The notes beneath the pieces were generated by a model. That model saw nothing but the letters and a program-made list of their open reading frames with translations. It made no database searches and was not told the DNA's origin. Position numbers and translations under genes: made by a program. DNA of 64,000 nucleotides from Afipia sp. (GTDB taxonomy: Bacteria; Pseudomonadota; Alphaproteobacteria; Rhizobiales; Xanthobacteraceae): contig JAFVHU010000100.1 in assembly GCA_017474385.1 (NCBI GenBank), positions 1 through 64,000 of the forward strand, in the 5' to 3' direction. Shown here in pieces: positions 8,078-16,603 of the stretch; positions within the stretch are counted from its first letter, which is position 1, and each line of letters begins with the position of its first letter.

Positions 8078-9052
8078 GTGATTTACAGATCTGCGCTGAA
8101 TGTCGTGTTTGCGTCCGTTGTCTTCGCCGTGCTGAGCGGGGTCGCCGTGGCGCAGGACTATCCAACGAAGCCGATTACGTTGATCGTGCCGTGGCCCGCG
8201 GGAGGATCGACCGACATTGTTCTGCGGGTGATGGCAGAAGTGGCCTCCAAAGATCTCGGTCAGCCCATTATCGTTGATAACAAGGCTGGAGGCGGCGGCA
8301 TTGTTGGCCCTGCGACGATGGCTGCATCAGCGAAGCCCGACGGTTATACAATTTCGCAGATCGCCATTCCGGTATTGCGCCTTCCCTTGATGCAGGACAT
8401 GTCATGGGACGCCAGCAAGGACTTTACCTATATCCTGAACCTGACCGGTTACACGTTTGGCGTGACCACGAATGCCGAGTCCCAGTTCAAGACCTGGAAA
8501 GATGTTGTTGAATTCGCCAAGGCAAACCCAGGCAAGGTGACTTACGGGACGCCCGGTTCTGGCACGTCGCTCCATATCGGTATGGAGCAGATCGCAACCA
8601 TGGCCGGAATCAAGCTCACGCAGGTCCCTTTCAAGGGGACCGCCGAGAGCAATGCGGCGGTGCTGGGCAACCATACCGTGCTGCAGGTGGATGCATCGGG
8701 CTGGAAGCCGCTGGTTGAGGCCGGCAAGCTGCGGTTGCTAATGGTTTGGACAGATCAGCGCGCGCCCAGTTTCCCGGACGTGCCCACCCTGAAAGAGCTT
8801 GGCTATCCTTTAGTCATCGATTCTCCTTGGGGGCTTGCGGGTCCCAAGGGCATGGACCCGAAGATCGTGGCCCGATTGCACGATGCCTTCAAGAAAGCCA
8901 TCGACACGCCCAGCGTGATTGCCTTGCTTGCGAAATACGACATGGTGGTGAACTATAGGAACACCGAGGACTATCGGAAGTTCGTCGCGGAGACGATTGC
9001 CTCCGAAACCAAAGCAGTCGAGGCGCTTGGCCTCGGCAAGAAGAAAAATTAA
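8078..9052 (+). CDS. Tripartite tricarboxylate transporter substrate-binding protein (TctC/Bug family), copy 2
   Basis: A 324-residue paralogue of the protein at 4781, with the same length, a signal peptide ending GVAVAQD and the mature opening YPTKPITLIVPWPAGGSTD. The start is GTG at 8078, fixed by a GGGAGG ribosome site six bases upstream and by alignment with the first copy. Differences from copy 1 are scattered (for example IAIPVLRLP for MPITVFRLP), so both genes are intact and probably functional. It is directly followed by tctB and tctA and is the natural receptor for that membrane pair. Copy 1 may widen the substrate range of the same translocator. The ligand is unknown. Confidence 0.92.
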   Translation: MIYRSALNVVFASVVFAVLSGVAVAQDYPTKPITLIVPWPAGGSTDIVLRVMAEVASKDLGQPIIVDNKAGGGGIVGPATMAASAKPDGYTISQIAIPVLRLPLMQDMSWDASKDFTYILNLTGYTFGVTTNAESQFKTWKDVVEFAKANPGKVTYGTPGSGTSLHIGMEQIATMAGIKLTQVPFKGTAESNAAVLGNHTVLQVDASGWKPLVEAGKLRLLMVWTDQRAPSFPDVPTLKELGYPLVIDSPWGLAGPKGMDPKIVARLHDAFKKAIDTPSVIALLAKYDMVVNYRNTEDYRKFVAETIASETKAVEALGLGKKKN

Positions 9053-9127
9053 GGCACGCAAAAGCGTGCATCGCGATGTGGCGGAAGATCACGCGCGTTC
9101 GTGTCCAGGAGGGGAGGACTTGCGATC

Positions 9128-9613
9128 ATGGATCGTCAGGAAGCGCGTCGAGGTTTGCTGGGCAGTTCCGAACTGTGGGGCGGGCTCGTCGGCCTTGCGC
9201 TCGGCATCTTCGTGATCTGGGCCGGACAGAAGCTCAAGATCGGAAGCATCAACGATCCGGGTTCAGGCTTCGTGCTCTTCTACACCGGCATCCTGATGTG
9301 CCTGTTCGCAGGCACGATCATCATCGCGGCGATCACCGAAGGCGGCCCGAGCGTTGCGTCGCTGTGGGCCGGAACGCGCTGGACCAAGCCGCTCGTCGTC
9401 ATTGCGTGCCTCGCGGCATTTTCCTTCCTGTTTCAACCGCTCGGCTTTCTGCTGGCGTCGGTTCCGCTGCTGCTGTTGCTGCTGCGGGTGATCGACCCGG
9501 TACGCTGGACGCTGGCCATCCCGCTCGCGGTGCTGGCGCCCATCGGCGTCTGGTGGGTGCTGAAACGTGCGTTGCTGATCCAGTTGCCTACGGGCATTTT
9601 CAACATCGGCTGA
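9128..9613 (+). CDS. tctB: Tripartite tricarboxylate transporter small membrane subunit TctB
   Basis: A 161-residue membrane protein with about four hydrophobic helices, including LWGGLVGLALGIFVIWAGQ, a TIIIAA segment, LGFLLASVPLLLLLL and AIPLAVLAPIGVWWVL. Its size, its helix pattern and its place between tctC and tctA identify the small subunit of the tripartite tricarboxylate transporter. ATG at 9128 is chosen because AGGAGGGGAGG lies just upstream; the longer reading from 9101 would run through that ribosome site. TctB sequences are poorly conserved, so the call rests on topology and context. Confidence 0.85.
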   Translation: MDRQEARRGLLGSSELWGGLVGLALGIFVIWAGQKLKIGSINDPGSGFVLFYTGILMCLFAGTIIIAAITEGGPSVASLWAGTRWTKPLVVIACLAAFSFLFQPLGFLLASVPLLLLLLRVIDPVRWTLAIPLAVLAPIGVWWVLKRALLIQLPTGIFNIG

Positions 9614-9625
9614 TCGGGCAAGCTC

Positions 9626-11134
9626 ATGGATGTTCTCGTCAACGTCTCGCATGGTCTCGGTGTCGCTCTTCAGCCGGTTAACCTGCTGTACTGTTTCATC
9701 GGCGTCTTCATCGGCACGCTGGTCGGCGTGCTGCCGGGCATCGGCCCGATCTCGGCGATGTCGCTGCTGCTGCCGGTGACGCTGTCAGGCACGCCGGAGT
9801 CCGGCATCATCATGATGGCGGGCATCTACTACGGCTCGATGTATGGCGGCTCGACCACGTCGATCCTTGTCAACATTCCGGGCGAGGCCGCGTCGGTGGT
9901 GACATGTCTCGACGGGCACCAGATGGCGAAGCAGGGACGGGCGGGACCGGCGCTCGGCATCTCCGCGCTCGGCTCGTTCATTGCGGGCACCTTCTCGCTG
10001 ATCGCGCTGATGCTGATCGCGCCGTCGCTGGCGAACGTGGCGGTCGCGTTCGGACCGGCGGAATATTTCAGCCTGATGGTGCTCGGCCTCGTGGTGCTGA
10101 CGTTCCTGACGCAGGGCTCGATGGCGAAGGCATTGCTGATGGCATGCATCGGCGTGGTGCTCGGGTTGATTGGTCTCGACAGCATCACCGCGCAGCCGCG
10201 GCTGACGTTCGGCCGCCTCGAACTGATCGACGGTATTGGTCTGGTGCCGGTGGTGATGGGCCTGTTCGGTGTCGCCGAGGTGCTCATCAATATCGAACAG
10301 GTGATCAAGCGCGATGTGATCGAAGCCAAGATCACGCAGCTTTTGCCCAATAAGGAAGACTGGAAAGCCAGTGCCGGACCGGTCGGGCGCGGGACGCTGC
10401 TCGGATTCTTTCTCGGCATTCTGCCGGGCGGCGGCGCGGTGGTCGCGTCCTTTGCGTCCTATGCACTGGAGAAGCGGCTGTCGAAGACGCCGGAGCGTTT
10501 CGGCAAGGGCGCCATCGAAGGCGTCGCCGGGCCAGAAGCGGCCAACAATGCCGCCGCAGGCGGCGCATTCATTCCGCTGATGACGCTCGGCATTCCGCCG
10601 AATGTGGTGATGGCGCTGCTGCTCGGCGCGTTTGTCATTCACGGTCTTCAACCGGGGCCGCTGATGATCACGCAGAATCCCGGATTGTTCTGGGGCATCA
10701 TCGCCAGCATGTATATCGGCAACATCATGCTGCTGATTCTGAACCTGCCGCTGATCGGGATGTGGGTGCAGTTGCTGAAGCTGCCTTACAATGTGCTGTT
10801 CCCGCTGATCCTGCTGTTCACCATCGTCGGCGTCTATTGCAGCAGCAACAACGTCTTCGACGTCTACGTCATGGTCGGGTTCGGCGTGATCGGCTACCTG
10901 ATGCGCAAGTTCGGATACGAGCCGGCGCCGCTGGTCCTCGCCTTCGTGCTCGGGCCGCTGCTCGAGAACAATCTGCGCAAGTCGCTGATCCTGTCGCAAG
11001 GCGACCTGATGACCTTCGTGCAGCGCCCGATCTCCGCGGTCTGTCTCGTGATCGCGGCGATCCTGCTGATCGGGCCGCTGTTGCCGTCGCTGCGCAAGAA
11101 GCGCGAACTGGTCGCGCTGGACGAGGGCGCCTGA
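9626..11134 (+). CDS. tctA: Tripartite tricarboxylate transporter large membrane subunit TctA
   Basis: A 502-residue integral membrane protein with about twelve helices. Family signatures are [21 protein letters not shown] near residues 35-55, [20 protein letters not shown] near 72-92, and a second glycine/proline-rich repeat [20 protein letters not shown] with [20 protein letters not shown]. These are strongly conserved in TctA. It forms the translocation path for carboxylates captured by TctC, driven by the ion gradient. It starts 12 bp after tctB and is surely co-transcribed with it. Confidence 0.95.
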   Translation: MDVLVNVSHGLGVALQPVNLLYCFIGVFIGTLVGVLPGIGPISAMSLLLPVTLSGTPESGIIMMAGIYYGSMYGGSTTSILVNIPGEAASVVTCLDGHQMAKQGRAGPALGISALGSFIAGTFSLIALMLIAPSLANVAVAFGPAEYFSLMVLGLVVLTFLTQGSMAKALLMACIGVVLGLIGLDSITAQPRLTFGRLELIDGIGLVPVVMGLFGVAEVLINIEQVIKRDVIEAKITQLLPNKEDWKASAGPVGRGTLLGFFLGILPGGGAVVASFASYALEKRLSKTPERFGKGAIEGVAGPEAANNAAAGGAFIPLMTLGIPPNVVMALLLGAFVIHGLQPGPLMITQNPGLFWGIIASMYIGNIMLLILNLPLIGMWVQLLKLPYNVLFPLILLFTIVGVYCSSNNVFDVYVMVGFGVIGYLMRKFGYEPAPLVLAFVLGPLLENNLRKSLILSQGDLMTFVQRPISAVCLVIAAILLIGPLLPSLRKKRELVALDEGA

Positions 11135-11206
11135 GGGAACTTTTGCCACGTTCCGGCGTCATCATGGTTGCGGTACGGGGCCCGTTTCCAGCCATGATTG
11201 AAGCCA

Positions 11207-12457
11207 ATGATGTTCGATCCTGAGAGAGTCCGGCAAAACGACTTGCGCGGAGGCACGTCGCCGTGGAGCCAGCGGCTCGTGCAGCCGGGACGGCCGTCGG
11301 TCAATCAGGATTTCCGCTGCGAGATTCTGGTCGTCGGTGCGGGCGTCACAGGTTCGCTGGCGGCCGAACATCTCGCCGCCGAGGGCCATGAGGTTTGCGT
11401 CATTGACCGGCAGCGGCCCGGCCTCGGCAGCACGACGGCGAGCACCGCGATGCTGTTGTGGGAGATCGACCGCTCCCTGAACGATCTCACGGCGATGTAC
11501 GGATTCGAGCGGGCCGCGAACATCTATCGCCGCAGCTTCGGTGCGGTTAGCGGACTGGCTGAGCTTGTGAACACGCGAGGGCTGGCATGCGGCATGCGCC
11601 ACAAGCGCTCGCTGTATCTCGCTGCGGGAAAAGTCGGCGCGCGTGAATTGAAGGCAGAGCATGATCTCCGTATGCGGGCCGGGCTGCCCGGCAACTATCT
11701 GGATCACCTGACATTGCTTGAGGAGTTCGGTCTTTATCGCGAAGCGGCGCTCCATTCGATCGGCTCGGCGGACGCTGACCCGTTGTTGCTGTGTCAGGCG
11801 TTGCTGGCTGCGGCGGCAATGCAGGGCGTCAGGATCTTCGATGCAAGCGCCGAGAATTACGACAACAGCGGGCAGGCGGTGATTGCCGAACTCGACAACG
11901 GCCACATCATCGAGGCGAAGCAGATCGTTCTCGCCACCGGTTATGTGATGCCGGATTTTGTCAGCTCCAGCCTTCACAAGATTTCATCGAGCTGGGCCAT
12001 TGCGACGCCTCCGCAGCCGGCAAGCGGATTGTGGCGCGACGGCGCGCTGATCTGGGAAGCCTCGGAGAATTACAGCTACGCGCGCACGACGAACGATAAC
12101 CGGATCATCATGGGCGGCGAGGACGACGATCAGGTGATCGAACCCGAAGCGCGCGACCGGCTGATGCCGGCGAAGTCGGAGGCTCTGCTGCACCGGCTCA
12201 ACGGGCTGTGGTCGCATGCCGAGCCGGTCGCGGAGTTTGTCTGGTCGGGCGCGTTCGGAACGACGACCGACGGTCTGCCGCTGATCGGGCGCGTGCCCGG
12301 TCATTCGCGCATTCACGCCGCTTACGGTTACGGCGGCAACGGCATCACCTACAGCTATCTCGCGTCGCGGATCATCGCGGCGTCGATTGCCGGCAATCAT
12401 CAGTCGTGGTTCAACGATTTCGCGATCGATCGCGATCCGCCGAAGGCAACTCCATAA
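11207..12457 (+). CDS. FAD-dependent oxidoreductase (DAO family)
   Basis: A 416-residue flavoenzyme. The dinucleotide-binding fold appears near residues 38-70 as EILVVGAGVTGSLAAEHLAA followed by an acidic strand end (VCVIDR). Later segments IVLATGY and the C-terminal FGTTTDGLPLIGRVPGHSRI plus YGYGGNGITYS are typical of D-amino-acid-oxidase/glycine-oxidase type enzymes. The start is uncertain: TTG 11198, ATG 11207 and ATG 11210 are all in frame with no clear ribosome site. No signal peptide is seen. It lies 72 bp after tctA on the same strand and may oxidise a substrate imported by the TctCBA system; the true substrate is unknown. Confidence 0.8.
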   Translation: MMFDPERVRQNDLRGGTSPWSQRLVQPGRPSVNQDFRCEILVVGAGVTGSLAAEHLAAEGHEVCVIDRQRPGLGSTTASTAMLLWEIDRSLNDLTAMYGFERAANIYRRSFGAVSGLAELVNTRGLACGMRHKRSLYLAAGKVGARELKAEHDLRMRAGLPGNYLDHLTLLEEFGLYREAALHSIGSADADPLLLCQALLAAAAMQGVRIFDASAENYDNSGQAVIAELDNGHIIEAKQIVLATGYVMPDFVSSSLHKISSSWAIATPPQPASGLWRDGALIWEASENYSYARTTNDNRIIMGGEDDDQVIEPEARDRLMPAKSEALLHRLNGLWSHAEPVAEFVWSGAFGTTTDGLPLIGRVPGHSRIHAAYGYGGNGITYSYLASRIIAASIAGNHQSWFNDFAIDRDPPKATP

Positions 12458-12468
12458 CCGAAACGAAA

Positions 12469-12491
12469 AACCCCGGCGCGAGGCCGGGGTT
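12469..12491. terminator. Hairpin terminator between convergent genes
   Basis: AACCCCGGC (12469-12477) pairs perfectly with GCCGGGGTT (12483-12491) around GCGAG. Read on the minus strand, the stem is followed by a T-run (complement of the A-run at 12464-12470), so it is a good intrinsic terminator for the TAXI binding-protein operon coming from the right. The same hairpin also lies 11 bp past the FAD oxidoreductase stop and could help end that transcript. Confidence 0.8.
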
Positions 12492-12514
12492 CATCGAGGC
12501 AATCCGGCTTGGGC

Positions 12515-13480
12515 CTAGCCGCCCTTGCCCTTTTCCTTGAAGTACTTCATCGCGCCGGGATGGAACGGCACCGGGGAGCGGTCCTGCACCTGGTTGTCCA
12601 GCGAGAAGCTCTCCGCTTCCTTGTGCACAGCGACGATGTCGGCCTTCTTCTCCACCAGCGTCTTGACGATGTTGTAGGCATCGTCGTCGCTCATCTTGCT
12701 GCCGGTGACGATGATGTTCCAGACTTCGGTATTCTTGTTGTCGGCGTCGTAGCCCGGATAGGTTCCGCCCTTGATGACGCCTGCGCTGTAGAGCTTGCCG
12801 TATTTGGCGTTCATTTTCTCAGCGAGATCGGCGTGGTCGACCAACCTGAGCTTGACGCCCGGTGTGGCGGCGAGGTCGGTGACCGATGCGGTCGGAATGC
12901 CGCCGACCCAGAAGAACGCGTCGATCTTGCCGTCCTTGATGGCATTGACGGACTCGGCGACGCCGAGGCGTTCGCGCTTCATGTCCTTGTCCTTGTCGAG
13001 ACCGGCAGCCTCGATGACGCGGAAGGCCATGACTTCGGTTGCACCGCCCGGTGAGCCGGTGGAGACGCGCTTGCCCTTGAGATCGGCCATCGTCTTGATG
13101 CCAGTGCTCTCGACGGTCACGATATGCATGCGGTTCGGATAGACCACGAGCAGCGCTTGCAGCGGAATCTTGCCGCTCTTGAATTTGTCTTCGCCCTTGT
13201 AGGCATCGAGCGCGGCGTCGGCCATGGTAAAGCCCATCTCGCTCTGGCCTGTGCCGATCAGCTTAAGATTGTCGACCGAACCGCCGGTGACTTCAGCCGT
13301 GGCCTGCACGTTGGGCAGGTTCTTCGACAGCACATTCGCGATGGCGCCGCCGAGCGGATAATACACGCCGCCGGTGCCGCCCGTTCCGATCGCCATTGTC
13401 TTCTGCTGGGCGTGGGCGGCTATCAAGCCGGCGGACAGCGCGAAGGCCAGCACCGCAGCCATTTTTGTCGTTCTCTTCAT
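12515..13480 (-). CDS. TAXI family TRAP transporter solute-binding protein
   Basis: A 321-residue secreted protein. The signal peptide (about residues 1-24) ends AHAQQK. The mature opening TMAIGTGGTGGVYYPLGGAIA is the diagnostic glycine-rich motif of TAXI (TRAP-associated extracytoplasmic immunogenic) receptors, and TGGSVDNLKLIGTGQSEMGF follows as expected. The ATG at 13480 has GGGAG about ten bases upstream; a TTG six bases earlier is less likely. The protein captures a small solute in the periplasm for the fused permease encoded just upstream. Glutamate or other carboxylates are known ligands for the family, but the ligand here is not evident. Confidence 0.93.
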   Translation of the reverse strand: MKRTTKMAAVLAFALSAGLIAAHAQQKTMAIGTGGTGGVYYPLGGAIANVLSKNLPNVQATAEVTGGSVDNLKLIGTGQSEMGFTMADAALDAYKGEDKFKSGKIPLQALLVVYPNRMHIVTVESTGIKTMADLKGKRVSTGSPGGATEVMAFRVIEAAGLDKDKDMKRERLGVAESVNAIKDGKIDAFFWVGGIPTASVTDLAATPGVKLRLVDHADLAEKMNAKYGKLYSAGVIKGGTYPGYDADNKNTEVWNIIVTGSKMSDDDAYNIVKTLVEKKADIVAVHKEAESFSLDNQVQDRSPVPFHPGAMKYFKEKGKGG

Positions 13481-13505
13481 TATCAATCATCTCCCATTTG
13501 AATCA

Positions 13506-15521
13506 TCAGGCCGGTCTTTGAAGCGCCGGTCCTTTTGCCTGCCATAACAATACCCCCAATCCGATCAGGACGCCGGGTACATAAGTATAAGAAATGTCGC
13601 GACCAATCGCCGCTTCGATCAGCGCCTCGATCAGACTTGGAAACACCAGCAGGAGACCAGACAGCACCAACAGTCCGCGCTCGATCAGCGTGGTGTGCCG
13701 CAGCGCCCAGCCTTGCGCAGCCGCCGCCAGCGCCATCAGCCCGAGCGTGGTCTTGAGCGTGATTTCGAAGACATCGACCCACGAACCGCCCTTCGGGATA
13801 TTGAGCAGCAAGCCGACGCCCTGCGGATCGAGCACGAACACGAACGGCACGAGGAAGGCGGGCAGCGTGTATTTCCACGATTGCAGCGTGGTCTTGTAAG
13901 GATCGCCGCCGGTGATGGCCGCTGCCGCGAACGGCGAGAGCGCGGTCGGCGGCGAGACTTCCGAGAGCACCGCGTAATAGAAGATAAACATGTGCGCGGC
14001 GTAATCCGGCACGCCGAGCTTGATCAGGGCAGGGGCCGCGATCACCGCGCAGATGATGTAGGACGCGGTGACGGGTACGGCGAGACCGATGATCCAGACG
14101 ATCAATGACGTGTAGATCGCCGTCAGCAGCAGGCTGCCGCCGGCGTAGGAAATCACGATCGACGAGAACTTCAGGCCAAGGCCGGTGAGCGTCACGATGC
14201 CGACGACGATGCCGGCGCACGCGCAAGTGGTCGCGGCATTCAATGCACCGATCGAGCCGTCGGCCAGCGCGCGCTTCAGCTTCGGCGGCATCAGCGCGGT
14301 ATCCTTGCGCAGGAAGCTGAGCAGGAACGTCGTGATGATCGCATAGAACACCGACAATGCCGGTGAATAGCCGATCACCATGAAGACGACGACAGCGATC
14401 AGAGAGATGAAGTGGAAGCCATAGCGCTTGGTCATCGCGCCGAGCGACATCTCCGGCGTGAAGTTGACGTCGCGCGCATGGAAGCGCTTGGCGTCGAGTT
14501 CGACCATGATCAGCAACGAGAGATAGTAAAGACAGGTCGGGATGGTGGCCATCCAGATCACGTCGAGATAGCTGATCTTGAGAAATTCCGCGATCAGGAA
14601 CGCCGCGGCGCCCAGCACCGGCGGCGACAGGATGGCGCCGAGGCCGCCCGCGGCGAGAAGGCCGCCGGCCGCGTTCTTCTCGAAGCCCGCCTTCTTCATC
14701 ATCGGATAGGCGACGGTGCCGATCATCACGGTCGTGGCGACGCCCGATCCTGACGGTCCGCCGAGCAGGAACGACGACAGCACCACGGTGCGTCCGGCAC
14801 TGTTCGGCTTGCCGCCCATCAGCGCCAGCGAGAAGTCGATGAAGAATTTTCCGGCGCCCGACTGCTGAAGAAACGCGCCGAAGATCGTGAACAGGATGAT
14901 CAGCGTTGCCGACACATCCACGGCGACGCCGAAGATGCCTTCCAGCGTGATGAACAGATGCCCGACAAGCCGTGACAGGTCATAGCCCCGGTGGGTCCAG
15001 GGAGCAGGGAGGTGCGGACCGAGCATCGCATAGGCAATAAAAAAGACGGCGACCACTGGCATGATCGCGCCCGTGGTGCGGCGGGTCGCCTCTAGTACAA
15101 GGACGATAAAGATGATGCCGACGATCACGTCCCAGCGGTCGGGCGTGGTGGCGCGGTCAGTGAAATCGTCGCCGCCCCACAGCGCGTAGACGATGGTCGC
15201 GACAGCAAGAATGCCGGGGATTATGTCCCACCAGCGCACGCGGTTGCGAAAACGCGCGGCCAGCGGAAACAACAGGAAACTGAGTACCAGCGTGAACGCG
15301 ACGTGGGTGTAGCGAAGCTCCTGCGTCGGGACGATGGCGTAGGCGGCATAGAGATGAAACAGGCTCATCGCGATGGCGATGTAGGTGACGGCCTGGCCCG
15401 CCAGCCCGCCGAGCCTGTTGGTCGCGCCTTCATCCGCTTCGATGAATTCCTCGGCTTTGCGCAGAGCCTCGTCGGAAATGACCGTCGGATCATTGCCCGG
15501 CGGTGTATTTACCGTCGTCAT
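13506..15521 (-). CDS. Fused TRAP transporter permease (DctQ-DctM type, 4TM/12TM)
   Basis: A 671-residue membrane protein. The first part (about residues 40-180) has four helices corresponding to the small TRAP subunit; the rest has the long DctM-like array. Conserved pieces include GKPNSAGRTVVLSSFLLGGP, SGSGVATTVMIGTVAYPMMKK, AAGGLLAAGGLGAILSPPVL and a C-terminal region with SEVSPPTALSPFAAAAI. This fusion is the usual partner of TAXI receptors. The ATG at 15521 follows GGGGGA; the upstream 23 codons are discarded. It is first in a two-gene operon with the binding protein, 25 bp apart, and uses the sodium or proton gradient for uptake. Confidence 0.93.
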   Translation of the reverse strand: MTTVNTPPGNDPTVISDEALRKAEEFIEADEGATNRLGGLAGQAVTYIAIAMSLFHLYAAYAIVPTQELRYTHVAFTLVLSFLLFPLAARFRNRVRWWDIIPGILAVATIVYALWGGDDFTDRATTPDRWDVIVGIIFIVLVLEATRRTTGAIMPVVAVFFIAYAMLGPHLPAPWTHRGYDLSRLVGHLFITLEGIFGVAVDVSATLIILFTIFGAFLQQSGAGKFFIDFSLALMGGKPNSAGRTVVLSSFLLGGPSGSGVATTVMIGTVAYPMMKKAGFEKNAAGGLLAAGGLGAILSPPVLGAAAFLIAEFLKISYLDVIWMATIPTCLYYLSLLIMVELDAKRFHARDVNFTPEMSLGAMTKRYGFHFISLIAVVVFMVIGYSPALSVFYAIITTFLLSFLRKDTALMPPKLKRALADGSIGALNAATTCACAGIVVGIVTLTGLGLKFSSIVISYAGGSLLLTAIYTSLIVWIIGLAVPVTASYIICAVIAAPALIKLGVPDYAAHMFIFYYAVLSEVSPPTALSPFAAAAITGGDPYKTTLQSWKYTLPAFLVPFVFVLDPQGVGLLLNIPKGGSWVDVFEITLKTTLGLMALAAAAQGWALRHTTLIERGLLVLSGLLLVFPSLIEALIEAAIGRDISYTYVPGVLIGLGVLLWQAKGPALQRPA

Positions 15522-15879
15522 GCTGTGTCCCCCTGACCCTGATTCATTCCGGGCCTTAGCGGCTTTCCCGCTGAGGCGGGGGCCATTCATTGCCGCGCAT
15601 TGAGGCGGGTTTGCCCGATTTAGGCAAGACTTCGTTAGGAGGAGGACGAGAGATCAACAACCGAAGTAAACGCCACCTCAGGCGCGTGGATGACACAAGC
15701 GGGCGGAACCATTCGCGTCATTGGACGCGATGATGCGATCCGCACGGCCGGCTTGCATCCGCCACCTTGGTAATGGGCGTGGCATGGTCTTGACCTCGGC
15801 CGGCTGGGAGGCGCCAGATGCCGCGATTGTGGCTGAAATGCGCACTGCGTTGCAGCAATTCCAGTTGACTTTGGCCTAA
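15522..15879. other. 358-bp region without a convincing gene
   Basis: This separates the divergent TRAP permease and tetR genes. Short plus-strand readings exist, one ending at 15770 after IRVIGRDDAIRTAGLHPPPW and another, in a different frame, at 15784-15879 (31 codons, ending FQLTLA). A minus-strand frame of 86 codons overlaps both. None has a good ribosome site or a recognisable domain. The two plus-strand readings might be pieces of a decayed gene broken by a frameshift, but this is speculative. Confidence 0.4.
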
Positions 15880-15895
15880 GTGAGTGCTTACTCAC
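15880..15895. promoter_or_regulatory. TetR-type palindromic operator
   Basis: GTGAGTGCTTACTCAC is an inverted repeat with 6-bp arms (GTGAGT / ACTCAC) around GCTT. It ends five bases before the ATG of the TetR gene at 15901. The size and symmetry fit TetR/AcrR operators, and the position would block transcription or translation start of the regulator and the efflux genes behind it. Autoregulation is the simplest reading. Confidence 0.65.
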
Positions 15896-15900
15896 GCCGC

Positions 15901-16602
15901 ATGAGCACCCTCAGACTCACAGGCGATCTCCGCCGGGAGCAGATCCTGGAGGCGGCTAAAGGTTGTTTCGCCCTGTACGGTTTTGCAGGGACGACGACGC
16001 GAAGTGTCGCGCGTGCCGCGGGTATCTCGGAGGGACTGCTGTTCAAGCATTTCCCTACTAAAGCCGCACTCTATGCAGAAATACTCGCGGAAGCCTGCGA
16101 GGCTGATCCGGAATTGCTTCGGCTGCGCGAACTGAAGCCATCGACGGAGACGCTGGTCATTCTGATCCGCGAGATGGTCGTGCATTTCATGCGCGCTCCG
16201 GACGAACCGGATCAGGAAGATGCGCAGCGGATCAGGCTGTTGATTTCAAGCCAGTTGAACGACGGTGAATTCGCAAGGGTGCTCTATGACAAAATCGGAG
16301 ACCTGATCGGTCCCATCTTCAGCGCCTCGCTTGAAAGCGCCATCGCAGCCGGTGACGCGGAGCGAGTGGAAGGTGAACCGCTCAATCTTTTCTGGTTCGC
16401 GCATCAAGTTGTTCACATGATCGCCCTGACAAGGCTTCCCGCGACTCCGTCGCTGGACTATCCAAACGCGCCGGACTTCGAACGGCAGATTTGCCAGTTC
16501 ATTCTTCGGGGAATCGGAATGAACGGCCGGGCTATCTCTTCTTATTTGGATACCGTTCCATCGCTATCAGAAGCGGCGGTCCGGATTGTGGAAAGTGCAT
16601 AA
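15901..16602 (+). CDS. TetR/AcrR family transcriptional regulator
   Basis: A 233-residue regulator. Residues 10-60 form the TetR helix-turn-helix (LRREQILEAAKGCFALYGF, TTRSVARAAGISEGLLFKHF, then TKAALYAEIL). The rest is the variable ligand-binding domain. ATG at 15901 is preferred; a GTG at 15880 is in frame but is the first codon of the palindromic operator. The gene ends one base before the start of the RND adaptor reading frame, so regulator and pump form one transcription unit. It is most likely the drug- or solvent-responsive repressor of that pump. The inducer is unknown. Confidence 0.88.
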   Translation: MSTLRLTGDLRREQILEAAKGCFALYGFAGTTTRSVARAAGISEGLLFKHFPTKAALYAEILAEACEADPELLRLRELKPSTETLVILIREMVVHFMRAPDEPDQEDAQRIRLLISSQLNDGEFARVLYDKIGDLIGPIFSASLESAIAAGDAERVEGEPLNLFWFAHQVVHMIALTRLPATPSLDYPNAPDFERQICQFILRGIGMNGRAISSYLDTVPSLSEAAVRIVESA

Positions 16603-16603
16603 A

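Noticed and set aside
15635-15895. Minus-strand frame of 86 codons between the TRAP permease and tetR
   Set aside because: No ribosome site, no recognisable domain, Pro/Arg/Ser-rich translation and it covers the TetR operator; the two short plus-strand frames opposite are equally unsupported.
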